64,000 nt of DNA from VAXT01 sp963728535 (GTDB taxonomy: Bacteria > Actinomycetota > Thermoleophilia > Gaiellales > Gaiellaceae). The stretch's first letter is position 1. Each line of letters opens with the position of its first letter. Positions 33,483 through 42,195 of the stretch are shown one piece after another. The notes beneath the pieces were generated by a model, which saw only the letters and a list, made by a program, of their open reading frames with translations, did no database searches and had not been told where the DNA came from. The stretch covers positions 496,001-560,000 of the forward strand of contig CAVSKK010000001.1 in assembly GCA_963728535.1 (NCBI GenBank), in the 5' to 3' direction. The translations under genes and the position numbers were made by a program.

Positions 33483-34532
33483 ATGCAGACGCTGCTTCGC
33501 ACCCCGCTCTACGAGCGCCACGTCTCACTCGGCGCCCGGATGGTGCCCTTCGCCGGCTGGGAGATGCCCGTGCAGTACGAGGGTGTCATCCCCGAGCACC
33601 GAGCCGTGCGCGGAGACTGCGGTGTCTTCGACGTGTCACACATGGGCGAGATCGAGGTCGAAGGCCCCCACGCACGCGAGCTACTCCAGTCCGTCCTCTC
33701 GAACGACATCGAACGGCTCGAGATCGGTGACGCCCAGTACACGCTGCTCACCAACGAAGAAGGCGGGATCGTCGACGACCTGATCGTCTACCGCCTCGAG
33801 GGCGGCCGCTACCTCTTGGTCGTCAACGCGTCGAATAGGGACGCCGACTACGAATGGGTGAAAGAGCGAGAACGGCCGGGCTCCGACGTCCGGAACGTCT
33901 CCGATCGGTACGCGCTGCTCGCCGTCCAGGGCCCGCGCTCCATCGAGCGACTGGGCCTCGACGACGCGCCGGCTTTCACCTTCGCGATGGGCGAGATCGA
34001 CGGGATCGAGGTCATGGTCAACCGCACCGGCTACACCGGTGAGAACGGCGTCGAGCTGATGGTCATGAACGAGGACGCGGTTGCCCTCTGGGATGCCGTG
34101 CTCGAGCGAGGCGCGACACCCGCGGGCCTCGGCGCCCGGGACACGCTTCGGCTGGAGGTCTGCTACCCGCTGCACGGAAACGACATCGGGCCCGAGACCG
34201 ACGCGATCTCCGCCGGCCTGGGCTGGGTCTGCGCGCTCGACACGGACTTCACCGGCGTCGACGAGCTGCGCCGGATCAAAGCCGAGGGGCCGGCGCGCAA
34301 GCTCGCAGCGTTCGTCATGCAGGACCCGGGCATCCCTCGCCAGGGGATGGCGATCGCCGAGGGCGGCGAGGTCACGTCGGGCACGCACTCGCCGATGCTC
34401 GACAAGGGAATCGGCATGGGCTACGTCGTAGCCGAGCACGCCGAGCCGGGCATGAGCCTTACGATCGACGTCCGCGGCCGCGACCGGCGCGCCGATGTCG
34501 TCAAGAAGCCGATCTACAAGAAGGAGTCATAG
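33483..34532 (+). CDS. gcvT: Glycine cleavage system T protein (aminomethyltransferase)
   Basis: 349 residues. Motifs: LYERHVSLGARMVPFAGWEMP, VFDVSHMGEIEVEG, GGIVDDLIVYRL, GYTGENGVELMV, and ARDTLRLEVCYPLHGND. It transfers the aminomethyl carbon from the H-protein lipoyl arm to tetrahydrofolate, releasing ammonia. First of four tightly linked genes (T-H-PA-PB); its stop overlaps gcvH by one base (TAGTG). The pathway also needs a lipoamide dehydrogenase encoded elsewhere. Confidence 0.96.
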   Translation: MQTLLRTPLYERHVSLGARMVPFAGWEMPVQYEGVIPEHRAVRGDCGVFDVSHMGEIEVEGPHARELLQSVLSNDIERLEIGDAQYTLLTNEEGGIVDDLIVYRLEGGRYLLVVNASNRDADYEWVKERERPGSDVRNVSDRYALLAVQGPRSIERLGLDDAPAFTFAMGEIDGIEVMVNRTGYTGENGVELMVMNEDAVALWDAVLERGATPAGLGARDTLRLEVCYPLHGNDIGPETDAISAGLGWVCALDTDFTGVDELRRIKAEGPARKLAAFVMQDPGIPRQGMAIAEGGEVTSGTHSPMLDKGIGMGYVVAEHAEPGMSLTIDVRGRDRRADVVKKPIYKKES

Positions 34533-34927
34533 TGGCTGCTGCCGAGAGCTACCCGGACGGACTGAAGTACCACACCGAACACGACTGGGCCCGGATCGAC
34601 GGCGACGAGGCGACGCTCGGGATCACCTGGTTCGCGCAGGACGCGCTCGGCGAGCTCGTGCACTACGAGCCCCCCGAGGAGGGCGCCGAGATCTCGAAGG
34701 GGTCCTCGTACGGAGAGGTGGAGTCCGTGAAGGCAGTCTCCGACGTGATCGCGCCGCTGTCCGGCACGATCGTCGAGGTGAACCAGAAGGTCGTCGCCGA
34801 GCCCGAGACCGTGAACGAGGATCCCTACGGCGACGGCTGGCTCGTTCGCATCCGGTTGAACGACCCTGCCGAGGCGGACGACCTGCTGGAACCTGCCGCC
34901 TACAAGAGCTTCATCGACGAGCAGTGA
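34532..34927 (+). CDS. gcvH: Glycine cleavage system H protein
   Basis: 131 residues. The lipoyl-Lys lies in GEVESVKAVSDVIAPLSG, and LKYHTEHDWARIDGDEATLG and NEDPYGDGWLVRI are typical. It shuttles the methylamine group between P, T and L proteins. GTG start on the gcvT stop; the GTGA at its end starts gcvPA. Confidence 0.97.
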   Translation: MAAAESYPDGLKYHTEHDWARIDGDEATLGITWFAQDALGELVHYEPPEEGAEISKGSSYGEVESVKAVSDVIAPLSGTIVEVNQKVVAEPETVNEDPYGDGWLVRIRLNDPAEADDLLEPAAYKSFIDEQ

Positions 34928-36246
34928 GCTTCCTCTCGCTCACAGAGCGAGACCGCGAGGAGATGCTCGCGGCGATCGGCGTCGAGTCGATCGACGAGCT
35001 CTTTCGCGACATCCCAGAGGGCGTGCGCTTCGATCGCGAGCTCGACCTCGAGCCGGCTCTCTCGGAGCAGGAGATCGTCGCCCACCTCGAGGAGCTCGCC
35101 GCCAAGAACCTCGACACGGGCCGCGAGCTCTCCTTCCTTGGAGCTGGCATCTACGACCACTACGTGCCCGCCGTCGTCGACGCCGTGCTCTCGCGCGGGG
35201 AGCTCCTGACCGCCTACACGCCGTACCAGCCGGAGATGAGCCAGGGCGTGCTGCAGGCGATCTTCGAGTACCAGACCGCGGTCTGCGAGCTGACCGGCAT
35301 GGACGTCTCCAACGCGTCCGGCTACGACGGCACGACGGTCGCTGCAGACGCCTGCTTCGTCGCCAAGCACGTCACCGGCCGCTCGCGCGTCGTCCTCGCC
35401 GAGACGCTGAACCCGCAGGTTCGACAGGTCGTGAAGACGTATGCCCCCGGCTTCGGCCTCGAGGTGGTCGAGGTCCCGCACCGTGGCGGCGTGACCGATC
35501 CGGACGAGCTGGCCACCGCTGCACGCGACGCCGCGTGCGTGATCTTCCAGCAGCCGAATTTCTTCGGGTGCCTGGAACCGGCGCCCGACCTCGCCGCCGC
35601 TGCGAACGACGCCGGTGCCCTGTCGGTCGCGCACGTCGACCCGGTCTCGCTCGGTGTCCTCGAGGCTCCCGGTGCGTACGGCTGCGCGCTCGCCATCGGC
35701 GAAGGACAGGCGTCGGGCAACTACCAGTCGTACGGCGGCCCGCATTACGGCTTCCTGGCCGCGCGCTCCGAGTATGTGCGGCGCATGCCCGGCCGGATCG
35801 TCGGAGAGACAACGGACGTCGAGGGCCGGCGCGCCTATGTCTTGACCCTGCAGACTCGCGAGCAGCACATCCGCCGCGAGAAGGCGACCTCGAACATCAC
35901 GACGAACCAGACGCTCCTGGCGCTCGCCGGGCTCGTCCACCTCTCGTGGCTCGGGCCGCAGGGCCTCAGGGAGCAGGGGGAGACCTGCATGGCCCTCGCC
36001 GCCTATGCGAAGGACCAGCTCGGCCTCTCGCTCGTGTTTCCAGAACAGACAACATTCAAGGAGTTTGCCGTCCACGTCGGACGACCCGCCGAGGAAGCGA
36101 TTCGCGCCGCCCGCGAGCAGGGCGTGCATCCCGGCTACGCGCTCAAGCGCGACTACGCAGGCCTCGAGGACGCGTTGCTCGTCTGCGTGACCGAGAAGCG
36201 CACGCGCGCCGACATCGACCGGCTCGCGGAGGTGCTGGCCGCATGA
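34924..36246 (+). CDS. gcvPA: Glycine dehydrogenase (decarboxylating) subunit 1
   Basis: 440 residues from the GTG overlapping the gcvH stop. Typical of the N-terminal half of P protein: LSFLGAGIYDHYVPAVVDAV, LLTAYTPYQPEMSQGVLQAI, EYQTAVCELTGMDVSNASGY, and REQHIRREKATSNITTNQTL. The PLP lysine is in subunit 2. The two-subunit form is found in Gram-positives, archaea and many Actinobacteria; other Actinobacteria have one long GcvP. Confidence 0.96.
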   Translation: MSFLSLTERDREEMLAAIGVESIDELFRDIPEGVRFDRELDLEPALSEQEIVAHLEELAAKNLDTGRELSFLGAGIYDHYVPAVVDAVLSRGELLTAYTPYQPEMSQGVLQAIFEYQTAVCELTGMDVSNASGYDGTTVAADACFVAKHVTGRSRVVLAETLNPQVRQVVKTYAPGFGLEVVEVPHRGGVTDPDELATAARDAACVIFQQPNFFGCLEPAPDLAAAANDAGALSVAHVDPVSLGVLEAPGAYGCALAIGEGQASGNYQSYGGPHYGFLAARSEYVRRMPGRIVGETTDVEGRRAYVLTLQTREQHIRREKATSNITTNQTLLALAGLVHLSWLGPQGLREQGETCMALAAYAKDQLGLSLVFPEQTTFKEFAVHVGRPAEEAIRAAREQGVHPGYALKRDYAGLEDALLVCVTEKRTRADIDRLAEVLAA

Positions 36247-37745
36247 AGCTGATCTACGAGCTGTCGCAGGAGGGGCGGCGCGCCTCCGCTCTCCCCGCGA
36301 ACGATCTACCGGTCCCGGAGCTCCCCGAGGAGCTCCGCCGCGAACGTCCGCCGCGCCTGCCGGAGCTCGCCGAGCCCGAGCTCGTCCGCCACTTCACGAA
36401 GCTCTCTACGCGAACCTTTGGAATCGACACCGGCTTCTACCCGCTCGGCTCCTGCACGATGAAGCACAACCCGCGGGTCAACGAGCGGGTTGTCAACCTG
36501 CCGGGCTTCCGCGACCTCCATCCGCTTCAGGAGGAAGACGGCGCGCAGGGCGCGCTCGAGCTGATGTGGCGGCTCCAGGAGATCCTCGCCGAGGTGGCGG
36601 GACTGCCGGCGGTCTCGCTCCAGCCGGCGGCGGGCTCGCAGGGCGAGCTGACCGGCCTGCTGCTCATGCGCGCGTACTTCGCCGACCGCGGCGAGGGGGA
36701 GACCCGGCGAAAGATCGTCATCCCCGACACCGCGCACGGCACGAACCCGGCGAGCGTGACGATGACCGGGTACGAGCTGACCAACGTCCAGACGGACGTG
36801 CGGGGGAACATCGACGTCGACGATCTACGCGGGAAGGTCGACGAGGGAACAGCCGGGCTGATGCTCACGAACCCTTCGACGCTCGGGCTCTTCGACGAGA
36901 ACATCGAGGAGATCACGCGAATCTTCCACGACGCCGGCGCGCTCACGTACTACGACGGGGCGAACCTGAACGCCGTCTGCGGGATCTCGCGGCCGGGCGA
37001 CATGGGTTTCGACATCGTCCACTTCAACCTGCACAAGACGTTCTCGCAGCCGCACGGCGGAGGCGGTCCTGGGGGCGGGCCAATCGCCGTTCGCGACGTG
37101 CTCGAGCCGTTCTTGCCGGTCCCCGCGGTCGTGCGCGACGGCGAGGAGGCTTTTCGGCTCGACCACGACCGTCCGAAGACGATCGGCAAGGTGCGCGGCT
37201 TCTGCGGCCCGTTCGGGGTCTTCGTCCGCTCCTACGCGTACATCCGCGCCTACGGGCCCGGCCTGCGCGAGATGTCCGAGGTCGCCGTGCTCAATGCCAA
37301 CTACCTGCTCGCCCGTCTCAAGGACGCCTACGAGCTTCCGTACGACCGGCTGTGCATGCACGAGTTCGTTCTCTCGGCGCGTCGCCTGAAGCGCGAACAC
37401 GGGATCACGGCACTCGACGTCGCCAAGCGGCTGATGGATTACGACTTCCATCCGCCGACGATCTACTTCCCGCTGGTCGTTCCCGAGGCGTTGATGGTCG
37501 AGCCGACCGAGACCGAGGCGAAGGAGACGCTCGACGAGTTCGTCGAGGCGATGCTCGAGATCGTGCGCGATGCGAGCGAGCGCCCCGAGCTGCTCAAGGA
37601 CGCGCCGCACAACCGTCCCGTCCGGCGCGTGGACGAGGTCAAGGCGGCCAAGCGCGGGGTCATGCGCTACCTCTTCGACGAGCACCCCGACCTGTCTGCC
37701 GAACCGAGTGCAGGGCGGCAACTCGAGGCCCAGAAGGGCGCCTAG
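36243..37745 (+). CDS. gcvPB: Glycine dehydrogenase (decarboxylating) subunit 2
   Basis: 500 residues, ATG overlapping the subunit 1 stop (ATGA). The PLP-binding Lys is in HFNLHKTFSQPHGGGGPGGG. Other signatures: TGFYPLGSCTMKHNPRVNE, LQPAAGSQGELTGLL, and DTAHGTNPASVTMTGY. With subunit 1 it decarboxylates glycine and loads the H protein. The gene ends the operon. Confidence 0.97.
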   Translation: MKLIYELSQEGRRASALPANDLPVPELPEELRRERPPRLPELAEPELVRHFTKLSTRTFGIDTGFYPLGSCTMKHNPRVNERVVNLPGFRDLHPLQEEDGAQGALELMWRLQEILAEVAGLPAVSLQPAAGSQGELTGLLLMRAYFADRGEGETRRKIVIPDTAHGTNPASVTMTGYELTNVQTDVRGNIDVDDLRGKVDEGTAGLMLTNPSTLGLFDENIEEITRIFHDAGALTYYDGANLNAVCGISRPGDMGFDIVHFNLHKTFSQPHGGGGPGGGPIAVRDVLEPFLPVPAVVRDGEEAFRLDHDRPKTIGKVRGFCGPFGVFVRSYAYIRAYGPGLREMSEVAVLNANYLLARLKDAYELPYDRLCMHEFVLSARRLKREHGITALDVAKRLMDYDFHPPTIYFPLVVPEALMVEPTETEAKETLDEFVEAMLEIVRDASERPELLKDAPHNRPVRRVDEVKAAKRGVMRYLFDEHPDLSAEPSAGRQLEAQKGA

Positions 37746-37751
37746 CCCTCC

Positions 37752-37973
37752 TCAGAGCAGGTCGACGTCGATCTCACGCTCGACGAGCCAACCGCGGCGC
37801 TCCCGCTGCCGGCGAAGCCACAGGTACACGGCCGCAATCAGCACGAGGCCGCCGAGGAAGCGCACTTCGGCCCAGGCGATCGCGAACCAGATCACGACGA
37901 TGGCTGCGTACGTCGCCCAGCGGAAGATTCGGTCTTCGTGGATCAGGTTCCAGAGTGAAACGGCGGGGTTCAT
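37752..37973 (-). CDS. Small two-helix membrane protein
   Basis: 73 residues, ATG with GAGGG 6 bases upstream. Two hydrophobic stretches (ATYAAIVVIWFAIAWAEV and FLGGLVLIAAVYLWL), then a charged tail RRQRERRGWLVEREIDVDLL. It is convergent with gcvPB and fills an otherwise empty 320-base gap. I do not recognise a family. The ribosome-binding site and the clean membrane topology argue that it is real. Confidence 0.55.
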   Translation of the reverse strand: MNPAVSLWNLIHEDRIFRWATYAAIVVIWFAIAWAEVRFLGGLVLIAAVYLWLRRQRERRGWLVEREIDVDLL

Positions 37974-38053
37974 GCGGCCCTCGCGTGGTTGCGGGTCGCT
38001 TCACTGATCGGCACGAGCGGTGAATTCGTCCATCCCCAATGAGGGTGCCCCGT

Positions 38054-38059
38054 TAGGAT
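38054..38059 (+). promoter_or_regulatory. Putative -10 element before the DUF4389-like gene
   Basis: TAGGAT, 9 bases before the GTG at 38069; no Shine-Dalgarno sequence between them. Confidence 0.4.
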
Positions 38060-38068
38060 CGGACACGC

Positions 38069-38740
38069 GTGAGCGAGCAGATTCCTCCCTCTGATCCGTC
38101 TGATCCGGATCTCACGCCCGCTGAGCCACCGGCGACGCCGGTTGAGCCGCCGGCCACGCCGGAACAGACGCCGCACTCGGTCAGGCTGCTCGTCTTCGAC
38201 GACCTCAAACGCTCGCGGCTGACCGTTTTCTTCCGCCTCCTGCTGCTGATCCCACATCTCGGCTGGCAGTACATCTGGACCCTGGCCGCGGGCGGTTGCA
38301 CGATCATCAACTGGTTCGTCGTCCTCATCATGGGCCGCTCGCCGGAGGATCTGCACCTCTTCCTCGCGCGCGTGCTCCGGTATCGCACCCACCTGCTCTC
38401 GTACACGTTTCTCGTTTCGAACCCGTATCCGAGCTTCTTCGGCCGTCAGGGTGCCCATCCAGTAGACCTCGAGATCGACGGCCCCGAACGACAGCCTCGC
38501 CTCGTGACGCTGTTTCGCCTCGTCCTCGCAATCCCGGCTTTCCTGATCGCCTACGTCTTCCTCTTGGTGATGTCCGCCATCGCCCTGGTCGGCTGGTTCG
38601 TGGCTCTCGCGATCGGACGGATGCCGAAGGGCATGCGAGACCTGTCCGCCTATTGCCTGCGCTACGAGGCGCAGACGGCCGCGTACCTGATGATTCTCAC
38701 GAGCCGCTACCCGAGCTTCTCCGGCACTCCCACGACCTGA
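38069..38740 (+). CDS. DUF4389-like membrane protein
   Basis: 223 residues. A Pro-rich N-terminal tail carries PPATPVEPPATPE-type repeats. A duplicated unit follows: a basic-hydrophobic segment (RLTVFFRLLLLIPHLGWQYI; RLVTLFRLVLAIPAFLIAYV), a membrane helix ending WFV, then a GRMP/GRSP motif and a helix ending in YPSF. This tandem arrangement is characteristic of DUF4389, whose function is unknown. GTG start. Confidence 0.8.
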   Translation: MSEQIPPSDPSDPDLTPAEPPATPVEPPATPEQTPHSVRLLVFDDLKRSRLTVFFRLLLLIPHLGWQYIWTLAAGGCTIINWFVVLIMGRSPEDLHLFLARVLRYRTHLLSYTFLVSNPYPSFFGRQGAHPVDLEIDGPERQPRLVTLFRLVLAIPAFLIAYVFLLVMSAIALVGWFVALAIGRMPKGMRDLSAYCLRYEAQTAAYLMILTSRYPSFSGTPTT

Positions 38741-38757
38741 GTCGCCAGAATGAGGTC

Positions 38758-39802
38758 GTGATCGACCTCCGCTCCGATACGGCGAGCAAGCCGACTCCCG
38801 CCATGCGCGAGGCGATCGCGGGCGCCGAGGTCGGCGACGAGCAGTTGCGCGAGGACCCGACCGTCAACGAGCTCGAGCGCCGTTCCGCAGAGGCGCTCGG
38901 GCAAGAGGACTCGGTTTTCGTGCCGACCGCGACGATGGCGAACGAGATCGCGCTCCGTGTGCTCGGCGAGCCTGGTGACGAGCTGATCGCGGAGGAGAAC
39001 TCGCACATCCTGGTCGCCGAGCTCGGTGGGCCCGCAGTGCACGCGGGCCTGATGACGCGCCCGCTTCAAGCGCGGGCTGGGCGCTTCACGCCGGAGCAGG
39101 TGCGTGCCGCGGCCCGGCGCGGCGACCTCGGGCATGTGCCGACGACGCGGATCGTCGCGATCGAGAACACGCACAACGCCTCCGGCGGCCGGGTCTGGCC
39201 ACTTGCCGAGATCGCGGCGATGGCGGCGACGTGCCGGGAGCTCGAGCTCTCGCTCCACCTCGACGGCTCGCGGATCTTCAACGCGGCCGCCGCGAGCGGC
39301 GAACAGCCGGCTGCGATCGCGGGCGACGCGGACACGGTCACGATCTGCTTTTCGAAGGGGCTCGGCTGCCCGCTCGGCGCGGTCGTCGCCGGGTCGTCGG
39401 AACGAATGCTGCGCGCGCGGCGGTACAAGCATCAGTTCGGCGGAGCGATGCGCCAGGCGGGCATCGTCGCAGCGGCCTGCGTCTACGCCCTCGACCACCA
39501 CGTCGAGCGGCTCGCGGAGGATCACGCCCGCGCCCGCCGTCTCGGCGAGCGGTTGCACGAGGCAGGCGTCCCGGTCGACCTCGAGCAGGTCGAGACGAAC
39601 TTCGTCCAGATCGACGTCGGGCGCCCTTGGGCTTCAGGTCGGTGATGCGCTCGAGCGGCTTCTCGGCGAGGGCGTCCGCCTCACGCCGACAATGCGGCCG
39701 GGCGTGCTCCGCGCCGTCACGCATCTCGCGATCTCGGATGACGACATCGATGTCGCGAGCGAGGCGATCCCGCGCGCGCTCGGCGTTGCGGCGCGCGTCT
39801 AG
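38758..39802 (+). CDS. Low-specificity L-threonine aldolase (beta-eliminating lyase family), one frameshift
   Basis: Fold-type I PLP enzyme: VIDLRSDTASKPTPAMREAI, VFVPTATMANEIALRVL, IAIENTHNASGG-like segment, LHLDGSRIFNAAAA (cofactor Asp), and the Schiff-base Lys in TICFSKGLGCPLGAVVAGS. The frame breaks at 39618-39624 (CGGGCGCCC). Omitting one base gives the normal C-terminus ALGLQVGDALERLLGEGVRL and RAVTHLAISDDDIDVA, with stop 39800-39802. It splits L-threonine or L-allo-threonine into glycine and acetaldehyde. The GTG start follows GAGG. The gene stop shares CTAG with the convergent exchanger gene. Confidence 0.88.
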
Positions 39803-40843
39803 CCTCGTTCGCCCGAGATGAAGAACGCCGCCGCGACGACCACATAGAACCCAATCAGCGCGGCGCCGTTCCAGTTGCTCGAGCGCCGGTCGGCGACAAA
39901 CCAGCCGACAAGGAGCGCGGAGCCGCCGACGGCAGCCAGCTCGACCGGGCGGAACGACAGCGCGAGCGGGTCGATCAGCCAGGAGAGGAGCGCCACGGCC
40001 GGGATCAGAAAGACGGCCACTTGCGCGGCCGACGACAGCGCGATTTCCGTGGCGAGCTTTATGTGACCCCGATACGCGACGACGACTGCGCCACCGTGCT
40101 CGGCTGCGTTGCCGACGATCGCGACGATGACCGCGGCCACGAAGAAGTCCGAGAGGTGGGCCTTCTCGGCGAAGGTTTCGAGCGAGCCGACGAGGATCTC
40201 GGCGATCACCGCGGTCACGACAGTCGCCACGGCGAGCACTCCGACCGCGCGGGACATCGACCACACGCCCTCGGAGCCGGTCGGAGGGATGTGCATGCGC
40301 CGGTGCCTGCGTAGCTGCCACCAGGTAACGCCGACGTAGAGGAGGAGCAGTGCGATCGAGACCGGCAACGAGAGGATTGCCAGCGAGTCGCGCTCGGGAT
40401 CTCCGGACCAGCCCGGGACCGCGGGGACCAGGAAGGCGATCGTCGCGAAGATGATCAGCCCAAGCCAGATGAAGCTCGACTCGCGGTCGACGGACTTGTC
40501 GCCACGGCCGAAGAGCAGCGAGAAACCGAGGACGAGCAGGAGATTGCCGACGACGCTTCCTGACAAGCGATCCGCGAACGACCTCGGTCAGCCCCTTGTT
40601 GATCGCGAGCAACGAGATGATCAGCTCCGGCGCATTCCCGAAGGTGGCGTTCAGGAAGCCGCCGATGCCGGGCCCTGTGTGATGGGCGGCGTGCTCTGTT
40701 GCCTCGCCGATCAGCCACGCAAGCGGGATCAGTGCGGCCGACGCGAGGACGAACAGCGCGACGTCCCCGAGGTGGAAAACGAAATCGGCGATGAAGACGA
40801 TCGGCGCGAGTGCGAGCGAGGCCCAGAGGATCTTTCGCGCCAC
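39799..40843 (-). CDS. Calcium/proton exchanger (CaCA/Cax family), one frameshift
   Basis: N-terminal half from GTG 40843: four membrane helices and the alpha-1 repeat GFLNATFGNAPELIISLLAI, where the Glu is the ion ligand. Near 40563-40570 one extra base breaks the frame; removing it joins GLTEVVRGS to LSGSVVGNLLLVLGFSLLFG. The second half has the alpha-2 repeat IVGNAAEHGGAVVVAYRGHI. The family exports Ca2+ (or other divalent cations) in exchange for H+. Divergent from the HAD gene, 18 bases away. Confidence 0.87.
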
Positions 40844-40848
40844 GCGGC

Positions 40849-40855
40849 TAGCGTA
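40849..40855. promoter_or_regulatory. Overlapping divergent -10 elements (TAGCGTA)
   Basis: TAGCGT (40849-40854, plus) lies 7 bases before GTG 40862. TACGCT (40850-40855, minus) lies 6 bases before GTG 40843. The hexamers overlap by five bases and both genes lack a Shine-Dalgarno sequence. Confidence 0.55.
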
Positions 40856-40861
40856 CCCGGC

Positions 40862-41587
40862 GTGCTACGAGCAGTTCTCTTCGACTGGGGCGACACCCTG
40901 ATGGACTTCCGCTACGACGAGGAACTGATGGACGCCGCCTTTCGCGCCGGGCTTGCGCGCTCGGAGCGAGACGACCTGGCGCCGGCGGACGAGATTCGAG
41001 CCCACTTCCGAGAGAACTTCGAGCCTCTCTTCTGGGTCCCCGGGACGATCGAGGAGATCGAGTACCCGGGTCTCATCCGGCAGGCGCTCCGTCACTTCGC
41101 GATCGAGATCTCGGACGAGGAGCTCGCTCGCTTCCTCGAGGCCGAACATGCAGCTTGGGAGCCGGCCCGGGTGCTCGGCTCGACGACCCACGCGCTGCTC
41201 GAGGCGCTGCGCTCACGTGGGTTGCGCCTGGGGCTCGTCTCGAACGCGTTCGACCCGGCCTGGCTGCTGCACCGCGATCTCGAGCAGATGGGAATTGCGG
41301 GGCGCATCGACCACGCGGTCTTCTCCTCCGAAGTCGGAACGCGCAAGCCGCACTCCGAGATCTTCGAGCGCGCCCTCGCGGCACTCGACGTTGCGCCCGA
41401 CGAGGCGCTCTTCGTCGGCGACCGCCTCTACGAGGACGTCCGCGGCGCGGCCGAGGTCGGGATGACGACCGTCCAGGCGATGTGGTTTCGCGCCGACGAG
41501 CACCCGGAAGGCGGCGAGCCCGACTACCAGGCGTTCACGCAGATGGACGTCCTCAACATCGCGGATCGCTTACTCGCGGCAGCCTGA
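40862..41587 (+). CDS. HAD-superfamily hydrolase
   Basis: 241 residues from GTG 40862. Motif I LFDWGDTLMDF (nucleophile and acid Asp), motif II Ser in GLVSNAFDP, motif III Lys in GTRKPHSEIFERAL, motif IV FVGDRLYEDVRGAAEVGM. The helical cap (residues about 18-90) is of the C1 type, as in phosphoglycolate phosphatase-like and haloacid dehalogenase-like enzymes. The substrate is unknown. Confidence 0.9.
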   Translation: MLRAVLFDWGDTLMDFRYDEELMDAAFRAGLARSERDDLAPADEIRAHFRENFEPLFWVPGTIEEIEYPGLIRQALRHFAIEISDEELARFLEAEHAAWEPARVLGSTTHALLEALRSRGLRLGLVSNAFDPAWLLHRDLEQMGIAGRIDHAVFSSEVGTRKPHSEIFERALAALDVAPDEALFVGDRLYEDVRGAAEVGMTTVQAMWFRADEHPEGGEPDYQAFTQMDVLNIADRLLAAA

Positions 41588-41658
41588 TCCGCCCTCGGCC
41601 CAAGCATTTTCTTTCTGCCTTGTCAAGACTTGCGGAGGCGGCCGACCGTGCCGACAAT

Positions 41659-42078
41659 ATGAGAACGATGCGGCGCCTTCAGGTCGTTCCGCAAGAGCTC
41701 CCTCTCCATCCTCAGGACGAGGTCGAGTGCCGCCGCTGCGAGGTTCATTGCGACAAGGTCGTCCACCCGTCGGCGTGCGTCGAGCGCGGCTGTCCGTTCC
41801 TGTACTCGTTCGTCGAGCTCGGCCGGACGTACGTCGGTTGCATGCAGAAGGTCTTCAACGTCGAGATCGACCTCGCCCTGATGCTCGAGGCCGAGGAACA
41901 CGGGGGATTCGGAGCGGTCCGCACGAACCGGCAGCCGCTGCCGATGTGCCGTGTCGAGGTCGAGAGCTGTTACGAGGGACGAGAGGACGAGCTCGGCTGC
42001 GTCAACCCGGAGTTCCACGAGCTTCCGCTCGGCGAGCCAAGCTTCCGGATCTTCGCGCAGGTCAAGCCGAGCGCCTGA
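41659..42078 (+). CDS. Cysteine-rich conserved hypothetical protein
   Basis: 139 residues, or 136 from a second in-frame ATG at 41668. Ten Cys fall in pairs or near-pairs: CRRCEVHC, ACVERGC, VGCMQKV, MCRVEVESC, LGCVNP. The pattern of closely spaced Cys with VHPSACVERGCPFLYSF suggests metal or Fe-S binding, but I know no characterised family. It has no membrane segment. It stands alone between a HAD hydrolase and endonuclease IV. Weak TTGCGG/17/GACAAT promoter at 41630-41658. Confidence 0.75.
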   Translation: MRTMRRLQVVPQELPLHPQDEVECRRCEVHCDKVVHPSACVERGCPFLYSFVELGRTYVGCMQKVFNVEIDLALMLEAEEHGGFGAVRTNRQPLPMCRVEVESCYEGREDELGCVNPEFHELPLGEPSFRIFAQVKPSA

Positions 42079-42195
42079 GGGCGCGCTTTTCGTTGCTGCA
42101 CTCTCGGCTCGTTCGCGTCACACACACGCGCGCGTTTCTCGAGTAGTCTCGATAGCGGAGGGAGGCACGCGGCCGGCCCCGGGCAGCATGTCCGT

